From positions 1 to 31,639 of the forward strand of contig JAUYDN010000117.1 of assembly GCA_030691775.1 (NCBI GenBank): 31,639 nt of DNA. Direction: 5' to 3'. A program made the translations under genes and the position numbers. The notes below the pieces were generated by a model, which ran no database searches, had not been told where the DNA came from, and saw only the letters and a program-made list of their open reading frames with translations. Below are positions 15,868 to 24,210 of the stretch, in pieces. Numbering within the stretch: the first letter of the stretch is position 1; each line of letters begins with the position of its first letter. Source of the stretch: Dehalococcoidia bacterium. Lineage in GTDB: Bacteria > Chloroflexota > Dehalococcoidia > Dehalococcoidales > Fen-1064.

Positions 15868-16527
15868 ATGGAGTCCATTGACGTTCTGGTTGTTGATGAC
15901 CATCCGCTGTTCCGCCGGGGCGTGACCGCGGTGATAAACTCCCAGCCGAATATGAAGGTAGTGGCTGAGGCAACCAACGGTCGGGAGGCAATTGCCGCAG
16001 TGAAAGAATTCCATCCCACCGTTGTGCTCATGGACCTGTCCATGCCCGAAATGAGCGGGTTACAAGCCATACCCTGCTTGCTAAAGGAAGCACCAAAGAC
16101 CAATGTTCTCATGCTTACCATCTCGGAGAAGGACGATGACCTTTTTAATGCCATCAGGGCTGGGGCTAGAGGCTACCTGTTGAAAGGGACTGACCCTGAC
16201 GAGCTGGTGCGCGCCATAACCCACGTCGCCGAGGGTGGGGTCATAATTTCAGCGGGTATGGCGCCCAAGCTCCTTTCAGAGATGGGGGCAGAGCCCAAGC
16301 CGGCGGAAGAGGCAGCCACCGTATTAAGCCCCCGAGAAACGGAAATCTTGCACATTGTCGCCGAGGGATTAACCGATAAGGAAATTGCTGATAGACTTTT
16401 TATCTCGGTGAACACGGTCAAGACCCATTTGAAGAATATCCTGGCAAAGCTCCACCTCAAGAGCCGGACCCAGGCGGCTATCTATGAAGCCAGAACTCAC
16501 AATGTACCCGAAAGCGATGCCTCTTAG
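15868..16527 (+). CDS. NarL/LuxR-type response regulator
   Basis: A 219-residue DNA-binding response regulator. The receiver has Asp10 and Asp11 (VVDDHPLFRRG), phosphorylation Asp56 (VLMDLSMPEMSG), Thr84 and Lys106 (YLLKGTDPDELVRAI). The C-terminal LuxR/GerE helix-turn-helix is clear: LSPRETEILHIVAEGLTDKE followed by RLFISVNTVKTHLKNILAKL. AAGGAG lies 8 bases before the ATG. It is co-transcribed with the kinase and completes a two-component system. The promoters of the downstream pilins or the phased GTAAC repeats at 7918 are possible targets, but no direct evidence exists. Confidence 0.94.
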   Translation: MESIDVLVVDDHPLFRRGVTAVINSQPNMKVVAEATNGREAIAAVKEFHPTVVLMDLSMPEMSGLQAIPCLLKEAPKTNVLMLTISEKDDDLFNAIRAGARGYLLKGTDPDELVRAITHVAEGGVIISAGMAPKLLSEMGAEPKPAEEAATVLSPRETEILHIVAEGLTDKEIADRLFISVNTVKTHLKNILAKLHLKSRTQAAIYEARTHNVPESDAS

Positions 16528-16575
16528 TGTCCCGTATCGCCACATTTTATGCCGTCCTGAAACTCCTTTCACACA

Positions 16576-16627
16576 TCACTCTAAAGAGTGACTTTTAGCC
16601 ATCCACAAAATCACTCTTTTCGTGGAT
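16576..16627 (+). terminator. two tandem hairpins after the response regulator
   Basis: TCACTCT and AGAGTGA (16576-16591) form a tight hairpin. Ten bases on, ATCCACAAAA and TTTTCGTGGAT (16601-16627) form a second stem with one bulged C, and its loop again reads TCACTC. No strong T-run follows. They separate the two-component operon from the pilin genes and could terminate or stabilise the message. Confidence 0.4.
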
Positions 16628-16639
16628 TGCCAGCGCTAG

Positions 16640-16808
16640 CATCCCGGTCTATGATGAAGAAAAGGGTCGTGTGGAGAAAACACGGTGTGGTGGGGAGGAG
16701 TAGGGATTGAAAGAAGGGAGTGTGAGTGTAGAAGAAAGTGAGAAAGAGGTAACCGGCAAACTTGAAGAACAGTGAAACAAAAATAAAGAAAAAAGGGAGT
16801 AAACACAA
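16640..16808 (+). promoter_or_regulatory. purine-rich leader of the first pilin gene
   Basis: From about 16650 to the start codon the plus strand is almost only A and G (for example GAAGAAAGTGAGAAAGAGG near 16731). Few pyrimidines occur over 150 bases and no open frame is present. GGGAG lies 9 bases before the ATG. An unstructured purine-rich leader is a plausible high-expression or stabilising 5' region for an abundant pilin. I see no clear -10 or -35 box in it. Confidence 0.4.
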
Positions 16809-17525
16809 ATGAAACTTTTCAAAAGAGGACAAAAAGGGTTCACGCTGGTCGAGTTGATGGTGGTGGTCGGTATTCTGGCGGTGCTGATGAGCATCGTCGT
16901 TCCGGCCGTAACCGGCACCAAGAGCACCAGCATCGGAGCACAGGTGCAGAGCGATGCCGATGCCACGCAGAAGGCTATGGACAACTTCCAGAACAAGGGC
17001 ATTACCCCCCTGTACCCTGAGGAAGCCCTCGCCACTAACCCGAAATACAGCCTGCGGGATACCATGACACTCATTAGAAAAAATGGGACGACAATAATAG
17101 TCGCAGCCGCGGGCACTGCACCCGGAATCACAAAGGGCACTAAGGGAACCGCAACAGAATTGGGGACTATTCTCAACTACGCATACGCCCCGGTGTTACC
17201 AGGCGCACAGGTGCCAGCCTATTATGAGATCGTCTGGCTTGCAAGCACCAGGGTATGGCAGTCTGACGGCACCGTTAACGACGCGTTCTTCGTTCCCGAC
17301 TTCTTGCTGAAGGAGCCGTCCTCAGTCGGTCTGGATAACGACGAGGGCATAGATAGTACCGTTGTCGGCACCAAACTCGCCGAGTTCCTCTGGCTGGTGA
17401 AGGTGAACAACCCTGGTTCACAGGATGAGAGCCGCACCCTGGAGGTCTACCGGTTGACGGATTCCACCTCATCTGGCGTACCTGGCGCAGCTGACGACTT
17501 AGCCATCTACACCCAGATCTACTAA
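16809..17525 (+). CDS. type IV prepilin (large pilin-like protein)
   Basis: A 238-residue prepilin. The leader MKLFKRGQKG is cut before FTLVELMVVVGILAVL, with Gly at -1 and Glu at +5, the class III signal read by PilD. The hydrophobic alpha-1 helix is followed by a long globular part rich in Thr, Ala and Gly with no cysteines, so there is no disulfide D-loop. GGGAG precedes the ATG. With a second prepilin 37 bases downstream it may form the major filament. Which of the two is the main subunit cannot be told from sequence. Confidence 0.9.
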   Translation: MKLFKRGQKGFTLVELMVVVGILAVLMSIVVPAVTGTKSTSIGAQVQSDADATQKAMDNFQNKGITPLYPEEALATNPKYSLRDTMTLIRKNGTTIIVAAAGTAPGITKGTKGTATELGTILNYAYAPVLPGAQVPAYYEIVWLASTRVWQSDGTVNDAFFVPDFLLKEPSSVGLDNDEGIDSTVVGTKLAEFLWLVKVNNPGSQDESRTLEVYRLTDSTSSGVPGAADDLAIYTQIY

Positions 17526-17562
17526 GTAAACCTATGAAGAATATAGAGAGAGGTAAAAAGAG

Positions 17563-18099
17563 ATGAAGATAGGATTTACTAGAAGAGGACAAAAGGGCTT
17601 TACCCTGATTGAGCTGGTTATCGTGCTAGCGGTGATAGGGGTGCTGGCGGCGATTGTTATACCCAATGTCAGCGGTTTCGTGGGTCGGGGCAAGGAAAGA
17701 GCCTGGGAAGCTGACCGAAATATACTCCAGGCGGCAGTTGATGCCTACCGGACCGATATTGGCAATCGGTCCGGCAACGCTTGGCCCCTTGTCACCGGAC
17801 CGCCCTGGGTTTTGGGCAAACCAACGGTTGTTGCTGGTGCCGTTACCGTGAAGGCCGGCATAATTGACGTGACGAAGCTTTACAATGCCACGGCACACGA
17901 ACAAAACTACCTGAAGGGTACGGATACCGTAAGGTCTGCCTACAAGACTGAGAATCTATCTACTCAGGCTCAAGACGGCAGCTATATCTGGTACATTGAT
18001 GTTGATGGTGTGGTAAAATCAATACTCTATGACCGTAATCTTGCCACACCAAAGGTGGACGATACCAAAATTGGCTTCCAGACCAACGTCTATCCATAA
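17563..18099 (+). CDS. type IV prepilin, GspG-like
   Basis: A 178-residue prepilin with leader MKIGFTRRGQKG and mature start FTLIELVIVLAVIGVLAAIV, followed by IPNVSGFVGRGKERAWEADR. The conserved helix, VGRGKERA region and compact size resemble major pseudopilins (GspG type). GAGAGG lies upstream of the ATG. The strong hairpin directly after the gene (18120) would end or protect this transcript, which fits a highly expressed subunit. Confidence 0.9.
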   Translation: MKIGFTRRGQKGFTLIELVIVLAVIGVLAAIVIPNVSGFVGRGKERAWEADRNILQAAVDAYRTDIGNRSGNAWPLVTGPPWVLGKPTVVAGAVTVKAGIIDVTKLYNATAHEQNYLKGTDTVRSAYKTENLSTQAQDGSYIWYIDVDGVVKSILYDRNLATPKVDDTKIGFQTNVYP

Positions 18100-18119
18100 A
18101 ACTACAGAATTCAGCACCT

Positions 18120-18151
18120 GGGAAGAGACTCGCTTCGGCGAGTCTCTTCCC
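18120..18151 (+). terminator. 14-bp perfect stem with UUCG tetraloop
   Basis: GGGAAGAGACTCGC and its exact complement GCGAGTCTCTTCCC flank TTCG. The closing C(UUCG)G is an extra-stable tetraloop. It lies 21 bases after the pilin stop. There is no T-run, so it may be a factor-assisted terminator or a 3' stabiliser of the pilin mRNA. Confidence 0.65.
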
Positions 18152-18217
18152 ATATTCGAAATTATCGATTGAATACATGGTGGTAGTCCGAAGAGGCTGG
18201 AACAAAGAGCCAATCTC

Positions 18218-20569
18218 ATGAAAAGTGTCGCAAGTCGTTGGAGTAAGGCGGTAGCGGTGGCGCTGATTTTACTGCTGCAGTTGCTGCCGGCGGCGCCGGC
18301 ATTTGCTTCTGGAGGCACATGGTCAAATGGGCCCAATATGTCCGCAAGCCGCGGCTTGCATTCTGCCGTGATGCTTCAAGACGGCAAGGTGCTTGTCGCC
18401 GGTGGGTACGCCGGCGCCTACCTGACCAGCGCGGACCTCTACGACCCCAACCCCGTATACAATTCCTGGTCAGCTGTGGGCAATATGGCCACCGCCCGCC
18501 AGAATTTTACGATGACCCTTTTGTCTAACGGCAAAGTGCTTGCCACAGGCGGCTTCAATTCTGGCGGCTACGTTAATAGCCCCGAAATATATGATCCTGC
18601 CGTAAAGACATGGTCCTCCACTGACCCGATGCCGGGCTCTGCCCGTCAATTGTCTATCGCTGCTCGGTTACCAGATGGTAGGGTAATTGTCGCCGGAGGT
18701 AGTTCATCCTCTGGGGTTTTAAAACAAACTGACATATATAACCCGACAACGGGATATTGGTCCACCGGCAACCCGATGAATCTGGCACGTGTTTACCACA
18801 CTGGGGTGACATTAAGCGACGGACGGATAATGGTCATCGGTGGCGGCTACGATGATGCCACACAAAAATCGGCTGAAATATATGATCCAGCTTCAGGCAA
18901 TTGGTCATACACCGGCAGTAATTTATCCATCAATAGGGACAGCGGTCATTCGGCCACTTTACTGAGAGACGGGAAGGTTCTCGTAGTGGGAGGATACCAT
19001 TCCGGTCCACTCGCAAGCGCCGAAATTTGGGATCCAGCCACGAACCTGTGGTCGACAACGACCTCAAACCTGATAAATGCGCGAAATGGACCTACGGCCA
19101 CGCTGATGGCGGATGGTACAGTTCTCATTGCCGGCGGTAGTGCAGGCAGCCCGGTTTTATCAAGCGCCGAAATTTATGATCCCGTATTTCAAACTTTTTC
19201 TAGTGCAGGAAACATGTCCAGTCTTCGAACCGGGCACACGGCAACGAGATTGCAAAATGGCAAAGTCTTGATTGCTGCAGGATATAGTCAGCCAAGTCAG
19301 GCGGGTGCTCTCAACAGCTCCGAGTTCTTCACCACCAAAACAAGTGAGACAGTAATTATTGACGACTATTTCGACGGGCCACCGTTAGATACTACCAAGT
19401 TTGAGGTATCAACCACCGGCTTAGGATACTACATTTTAGGAGACTGGAATGGGCGTTCTTCGCTCATGCTGGGCAGCGGCTACGGTGGTCCGGGGTCAGT
19501 CTTGGTCAAAAGCAAAGAGGCATTCTCGTTAACGGATACATCCATGGTAATATTTGAGGGTATTATAAGTGCTTACTCCGAAGCGCACTGGTATCCGGGG
19601 GTTTACGGTGACAGGCAACCTCGAGGTCTTCGTGTTGGTACAGATCCAAACAACGCCATCGAGTTCATATCGCTCGCACGAGATACTGTAGAAGCTCGTA
19701 CTGTCGCTTCAGGAATAGCAACTACAACTCAGTACATACTGCCCCCAGGGACGCGGGTTGAAAGAATCACTGACTGGGTCAGATATAGGATAGAGGCCAC
19801 TTCCAGCTCTGTAAAATTCTATGTGGACAACGTTCAGATAGCAACCCATACCGCAAACATACCCACAGGGTCATTGAACCTATACATGGGTACCAGCTAC
19901 AGTGGGGGTGGCAACGTTCCGGTTGGTGCAGATTGGCTGTATCTTGCGATAACGACTCCGCCCGTTACCCTAACGGTCAACACCACCGGCCAAGGTAGTG
20001 TCGCTAAGAATCCTGACCAGGCGACCTATACCTATGGCACTGTGGTAACACTTACGGCGACACCGGCTCCTGGCTGGAGCTTCAGCTCCTGGGGTGGTGA
20101 CCTGAGTGGCAATACCAACCCCACTACCATCACCGTGAACAGTAATAAGGCAGTCACCGCCAGCTTTGCCGTTAATACATACGTCATCACTGCCAGTGTC
20201 GGTACTAATGGCTCGATAACGCCCTCCGGTAGTGTGACGGTCAACTCAGGCGCTGCCCAGACCTTCACCATCTCCGCCAATACCGGCTACCATGTGGCCG
20301 ACGTCCTGGTTGATGGGTCGTCAGTCGGTGCCGTTACCAGCTACACCTTCAATAATGTCACGGCCAACCATACCATCGCCGCCAGCTTCGCAATCAACAC
20401 TTATACGCCCACACCCACACCAAGTCCAACTACACCCACACCCACCACCTCGGGCGGGAGGTCCCTGCCCGACCCGAGCAGCTATGTCATGGTCGGCAGT
20501 GGCCTGGCGGCAGCCCTGCTCTACCTCGGGGTGTCAAGACTGCGCCGCAGACTGAACAGGAGTCGATAG
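18218..20569 (+). CDS. secreted kelch / InlB-repeat surface protein with C-terminal anchor
   Basis: A 783-residue exported protein. A signal peptide (VAVALILLLQLLPAAPAFAS, near 11-31) comes first. Seven kelch repeats follow (about 38-375; repeated DGKVLVAGG and AEIYDP), forming a predicted beta-propeller. Then come a concanavalin-like domain (about 385-575) and two divergent InlB B-type repeats (about 577-725, with TLTVNTTGQGSVAKNP and SWGG). A Pro-Thr linker follows, then a C-terminal tripartite end: GGRSLPDPSSY, a hydrophobic helix (about 756-772) and RLRRRLNRSR. That end is like a sorting signal, though it is not a classic PEP-CTERM or LPXTG motif. The exosortase-like gene begins on the next base, so it is the obvious processing partner. 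A role in adhesion or carbohydrate binding is likely but unproven. Its ribosome site is weak. Confidence 0.82.
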   Translation: MKSVASRWSKAVAVALILLLQLLPAAPAFASGGTWSNGPNMSASRGLHSAVMLQDGKVLVAGGYAGAYLTSADLYDPNPVYNSWSAVGNMATARQNFTMTLLSNGKVLATGGFNSGGYVNSPEIYDPAVKTWSSTDPMPGSARQLSIAARLPDGRVIVAGGSSSSGVLKQTDIYNPTTGYWSTGNPMNLARVYHTGVTLSDGRIMVIGGGYDDATQKSAEIYDPASGNWSYTGSNLSINRDSGHSATLLRDGKVLVVGGYHSGPLASAEIWDPATNLWSTTTSNLINARNGPTATLMADGTVLIAGGSAGSPVLSSAEIYDPVFQTFSSAGNMSSLRTGHTATRLQNGKVLIAAGYSQPSQAGALNSSEFFTTKTSETVIIDDYFDGPPLDTTKFEVSTTGLGYYILGDWNGRSSLMLGSGYGGPGSVLVKSKEAFSLTDTSMVIFEGIISAYSEAHWYPGVYGDRQPRGLRVGTDPNNAIEFISLARDTVEARTVASGIATTTQYILPPGTRVERITDWVRYRIEATSSSVKFYVDNVQIATHTANIPTGSLNLYMGTSYSGGGNVPVGADWLYLAITTPPVTLTVNTTGQGSVAKNPDQATYTYGTVVTLTATPAPGWSFSSWGGDLSGNTNPTTITVNSNKAVTASFAVNTYVITASVGTNGSITPSGSVTVNSGAAQTFTISANTGYHVADVLVDGSSVGAVTSYTFNNVTANHTIAASFAINTYTPTPTPSPTTPTPTTSGGRSLPDPSSYVMVGSGLAAALLYLGVSRLRRRLNRSR

Positions 20570-21415
20570 ATGAGGCGGGCTTATTGGATAATAGGCACGG
20601 CAGTTTTCCTGGGGATAGCCCTGTACCTTTTGTACCTACCTACCCTGGAGTGGCTCTGGGGGGAGTGGTTCGGCACTGGGAACCGCTTCTACGCCCATGG
20701 GTCGCTGGTGCTGCTCATCTCGGTCTTCCTGGTATTCCGCAAGCGCCCGGTATTTGCCAGTGCCAGTCCTTGGTTAGAGGGTAGCCCGGTAGTGCTGTTT
20801 GGGCTTGTCCTTGGAACTCTGGCTTTGCTCCAGCACCTCACCTGGCTATCAGCCTACTCACTCCTGTTGCTGGCAATCGGAGTTTTTCTAGTGGTTTGTG
20901 GTAAGGAAGTAACTCGCCAACTCCTGTTCCCTATCCTATTCTTGACCCTGGCGATACCGTTCCCCTTTACCGAACAAATTGCCGGCCTTATGGCGCAGGT
21001 AGTGGCGGCTGGTTCAGTGGCCCTGGCTGAAGCTGTCGGGTTGAGACTGACTGCAAACGCCACCTGGATAGTTGTCGGCGGTAATGCTTATTCGATAGAC
21101 CCTTTGTGCAGTAGCTTGAACATTATGCTCGCTCTCTACACCCTGGTGCTGCCTGTCCTGTACCTCACACACCGCTCCTGGGCGCGCTGTGCCCTTTTCC
21201 TTGGTGCCGTTCCTGCGGTTGCGGTAGTTTTCAAAATCCTGCTAGTCGTCTCAGTCTTTGGGATAGCGCAAAACGGAACGCCAGAAGAAGCAATGGGAGC
21301 CTATCACGGCTGGGCGGGCATACTCGGCTATTGGGTTAGCCTCCTGTCAGTAATGCTGCCTCTTCTCCTGAGCAGATCCAGATGGCAGCGAACTTCCCCA
21401 GAACCGGCAAGATAA
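20570..21415 (+). CDS. exosortase/archaeosortase-family transpeptidase-like protein
   Basis: A 281-residue membrane protein with about eight hydrophobic helices. FYAHGSLVLLISVFLVFRKR near 40-60 matches the exosortase N-terminal pattern. The catalytic Cys is Cys180 in IDPLCSSLNIMLAL, equivalent to the CSGL motif. The His is His246 in AYHGWAGILGYW. The position usually held by catalytic Arg (in an N-x-x-RI context) reads VVFKILLVV, with Lys222. Exosortases cleave C-terminal sorting signals and attach the protein to the cell surface. AGGAG lies 7 bases before the ATG, inside the end of the kelch gene, so the two are coupled. This looks like a dedicated enzyme and substrate pair. Confidence 0.85.
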   Translation: MRRAYWIIGTAVFLGIALYLLYLPTLEWLWGEWFGTGNRFYAHGSLVLLISVFLVFRKRPVFASASPWLEGSPVVLFGLVLGTLALLQHLTWLSAYSLLLLAIGVFLVVCGKEVTRQLLFPILFLTLAIPFPFTEQIAGLMAQVVAAGSVALAEAVGLRLTANATWIVVGGNAYSIDPLCSSLNIMLALYTLVLPVLYLTHRSWARCALFLGAVPAVAVVFKILLVVSVFGIAQNGTPEEAMGAYHGWAGILGYWVSLLSVMLPLLLSRSRWQRTSPEPAR

Positions 21416-21515
21416 GACATTCATTGAGTGGAACAATCAAATCTAATTGTTACCAGTTCAACTAAAAGAACCTACAACCGACAGTGTGCTAAAATAAGAC
21501 AGGGGTACAGGCAGA

Positions 21516-21926
21516 ATGCGCCAGCGTAACCGACCGGGAACGGTGATAAGCCAGAGGGGAATGACCCTGCTTGAGATAGTGGTCGCCCTGGCTTTAATGG
21601 GGCTGGTCATACCGCTGGTTCTCGGTGGGCTGTCGGCGATTACCACGAACACCGACCATGTATATGACCGCTCGGTGATGTTAGAGCTTGCGCAGACCCA
21701 GTTGGAATATATCGAGAGCCAGCCGTATTCTGAGTCGGCGGCTGGTTACACCCTTGTCATCACGCCGTCGGGCTATACTATTCAGGTGCAGACAGCAACG
21801 GCGGTCACCTATACCTACGCTGCCCCCAAATCAACGCCAACTCAGGAGACCGTGCAGCTCATTATGGTGACGGTTAGCGGCGTTTACAGCAGTTTGGCTG
21901 TCAGCCGGTATCGGGTGAGAGGATAG
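21516..21926 (+). CDS. minor pseudopilin, PilV/GspI-like
   Basis: A 136-residue class III-leader protein: leader ending QRG, mature start MTLLEIVVALALMGLVIPLV with Glu at +5. The later YDRSVMLELAQTQLEYIES is typical of GspI/PilV minor pseudopilins. It begins a three-gene minor pilin set with gaps of 3 and 15 bases. GGGG lies about 9 bases before the ATG. It probably helps prime the filament tip complex. Confidence 0.85.
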   Translation: MRQRNRPGTVISQRGMTLLEIVVALALMGLVIPLVLGGLSAITTNTDHVYDRSVMLELAQTQLEYIESQPYSESAAGYTLVITPSGYTIQVQTATAVTYTYAAPKSTPTQETVQLIMVTVSGVYSSLAVSRYRVRG

Positions 21927-21929
21927 AAG

Positions 21930-22991
21930 ATGGGTATTGGAAAGGCGAGGGCGATAAAACATGCCAGACAGGGCTTTACTCTGCTGGAGATTGTAATTGG
22001 GCTAGCCATCACTGGTATGCTGATGACGGTGGCGGCAGCAGCGGTGCCCGCGATGATGCAATGGTCACCGAGGCAGGCAAATAAGCTCTCGGTAGAACAA
22101 GACCTCGCCTTCGCCCGCTACTGGCTCACCAGGGATGCCAATGCCGCGGAAAGCTTCACTCCTTTAGCGGCTCCCCAGTATGGTTACCTTGAGTGGCGCG
22201 ACTTCAGGGCGGAAGCAATGATAACCCGTAAGGTCACCTATAGCTATGACTCCGCCACAGACTCCCTCATCCGCGAGGAAAGGCAAGATAACGTGATACA
22301 GACCAGCCTGCCGGTGGCGAGGAGAATTCTGGGCCAGAGCGATGTTCAGTTTACCTGGTCTCCCGCCACCTATAAGCTCGTTGTCAGCGTCACCTCGACG
22401 ATTGAGGATGCCCCGGGGGTGGGTGACAGAGCACGAAGCGAAACCGTAGTGGCTACCCTGCGCCCCAGAGAAGAATACGCGGTCTCTCCGCCGGGAGAAA
22501 CGCCAGCCCCACCGCCCCTGCCTGGTTCCCAGACATATTATGTTTCGGGCAACCCAACCATAATTAGCGGTTCTCTGGCTTCTGGCAATGGCGCCTCCCT
22601 CCATGATATTGACCAGAGCTATTACGTGGTCAATAGCGCCACTGTGGGCGGGAGTAAGGTGGTCAACTGGTGGTGCTCGAGTGGGGTTATGAGCGCACCA
22701 CCCACCATCTCGCAGATAGAGGTCAGATTCACCGGCAAAGCGGACAAAAACAACATCACCATGGTGTTCTATGTTAAGGACAGTGCCGCTGGCTTCCCGG
22801 CTACGCCGGCATCAGGCTTTACCTTTACTGAGGCTAATACTGATACTACCCGCTCCTTCTACCTGGATGCGGCTACCCTGGCTTATGTCACCTCTCTGCC
22901 GCAGCGGCAGGTAACTCTGAAGGTAGTGGCTACCGGCAGTGCTACTTTTAGCCTGTCCACCGACCAGGTCATATTTATCGCCAGCCCGTAA
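21930..22991 (+). CDS. minor pseudopilin, PilW/GspJ-like, with extra C-terminal domain
   Basis: A 353-residue pseudopilin. The leader ends RQG and the mature start is FTLLEIVIGLAITGMLMTVA. The first 185 residues fit PilW/GspJ (SVEQDLAFARYWLTRDANAA). A Pro-rich linker (SPPGETPAPPPLPG, about 192-205) then joins a second domain of about 150 residues, predicted all-beta from its alternating pattern, that I do not recognise. Such an added domain could be displayed at the filament tip. GAGGA lies 6 bases before the ATG. Confidence 0.85.
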   Translation: MGIGKARAIKHARQGFTLLEIVIGLAITGMLMTVAAAAVPAMMQWSPRQANKLSVEQDLAFARYWLTRDANAAESFTPLAAPQYGYLEWRDFRAEAMITRKVTYSYDSATDSLIREERQDNVIQTSLPVARRILGQSDVQFTWSPATYKLVVSVTSTIEDAPGVGDRARSETVVATLRPREEYAVSPPGETPAPPPLPGSQTYYVSGNPTIISGSLASGNGASLHDIDQSYYVVNSATVGGSKVVNWWCSSGVMSAPPTISQIEVRFTGKADKNNITMVFYVKDSAAGFPATPASGFTFTEANTDTTRSFYLDAATLAYVTSLPQRQVTLKVVATGSATFSLSTDQVIFIASP

Positions 22992-23006
22992 TGAGTAAGT
23001 CAATAA

Positions 23007-24008
23007 ATGAACGGTCGCATAGTGAGGAAAATGAGTGGGGTAAGCTTTCAAAAGGCAAGGGGAGAGCGGGGGCAGCTGCTGCCTCTGGCGATTATCCTGC
23101 TTAGCGTCGGGGCATTGATTGTCACCGGTTTGCTGCCCTATGTCAGTGTCATGCTGCAAAGCGGCTACCAGGAGCGGGAGCTAGCGATGGCGCGCTATAC
23201 CGCTGAGGCGGGGATAAACCGGGTGGTCGCCGACATGGTTCGCGGGGCAGATGCCTACCCGACCACCTATACCACGACCCAACCACATATCGGAGGGGGC
23301 TCCTACCAGACCTTTACTATCACCACCAGCTACACCATACCGAGTGTCACGGTTAACGACTATGCTACCTCAATACAAATCTCTCTGCCTACTCAAAGCC
23401 AAGCGAAGCCAGCCAGCCAGCAGAACTATGTTGACCCGGGGGTCACCCATCCCTATCTCGCCACCATTCAGGGGGGCTATGCCTATCTCATGCGGCTCTA
23501 TAATGTCAAGGCAGGCATACTTCAGGTCAACTGGGCTTATAGCCCCCAGGGTAACACACGCATTGGTGTCTGGGCGGGCATGCCGGTAGACAAAAGCACC
23601 AATGCCCCCTTTCCACCGGGCCAGCTTGCTCAGTGGCCTCAGGAGTCGCCCATCCTGGATACCGGCTTCGCCCCCTCCAATGTGGACTATAATCGTACTG
23701 GCGCCATAGTTGTTGACCCAGCCACGGATGGCAGCGGCGGCGTCTATACCATAGCCTTTAACGCCAAAACAAGCAACTTGGCCACCTTGCCCTTCCAGCC
23801 CTCCGGAGGTCTCCATGATACCTGGATATATGTTAAGGCATACAAAGACTATATCATCACCGCCACGGCTGGTGGCGTCAGCATCTCCACCTACGTGCGC
23901 CAGTCCCCGGGGTTTTCTGAGCCGCCAGTCTGGACAACAGGCTGGGCAGTAAATAATCCGGGCTGGATTACCAATGGGGTATATGTCTACACCTGGAGCC
24001 CTCCGTAG
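23007..24008 (+). CDS. minor pseudopilin, PilX/GspK-like
   Basis: A 333-residue protein with leader ending GERG and mature start QLLPLAIILLSVGALIVTGL. It has no Glu at +5, as in PilX/GspK tip proteins. ERELAMARYTAEAGINRVVADM is the usual PilX region just after the helix. The C-terminal two thirds are rich in Thr, Pro, Tyr and Gly and look like an extracellular beta domain. ATG 23007 has no clear ribosome site. ATG 23031, just after GTGAGGAAA, is a good alternative and keeps the leader. It ends the pilin operon. Confidence 0.82.
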   Translation: MNGRIVRKMSGVSFQKARGERGQLLPLAIILLSVGALIVTGLLPYVSVMLQSGYQERELAMARYTAEAGINRVVADMVRGADAYPTTYTTTQPHIGGGSYQTFTITTSYTIPSVTVNDYATSIQISLPTQSQAKPASQQNYVDPGVTHPYLATIQGGYAYLMRLYNVKAGILQVNWAYSPQGNTRIGVWAGMPVDKSTNAPFPPGQLAQWPQESPILDTGFAPSNVDYNRTGAIVVDPATDGSGGVYTIAFNAKTSNLATLPFQPSGGLHDTWIYVKAYKDYIITATAGGVSISTYVRQSPGFSEPPVWTTGWAVNNPGWITNGVYVYTWSPP

Positions 24009-24210
24009 TATCATCACTATTCCTGGCGTGGGCTATCAGTTTAGAGTCTAGCGGGGCGAACGAGAACAGCACTGCAACAAGGGTACCCTTTCCCATTGCC
24101 CGCAAAATGTTTATGGAAAATTTAGATTTGGGAAGCGGTTTTTTAGTTTTTTGTAATCACCGTAGTTATATGATGCTGATGTCTGAAATAGACAGGAGGC
24201 AATGTGAGCT

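Noticed and set aside
17563..18217. Cyclic di-GMP riboswitch near the pilin and kelch genes
   Set aside because: The conserved GEMM core was not seen; only the UUCG hairpin is present.
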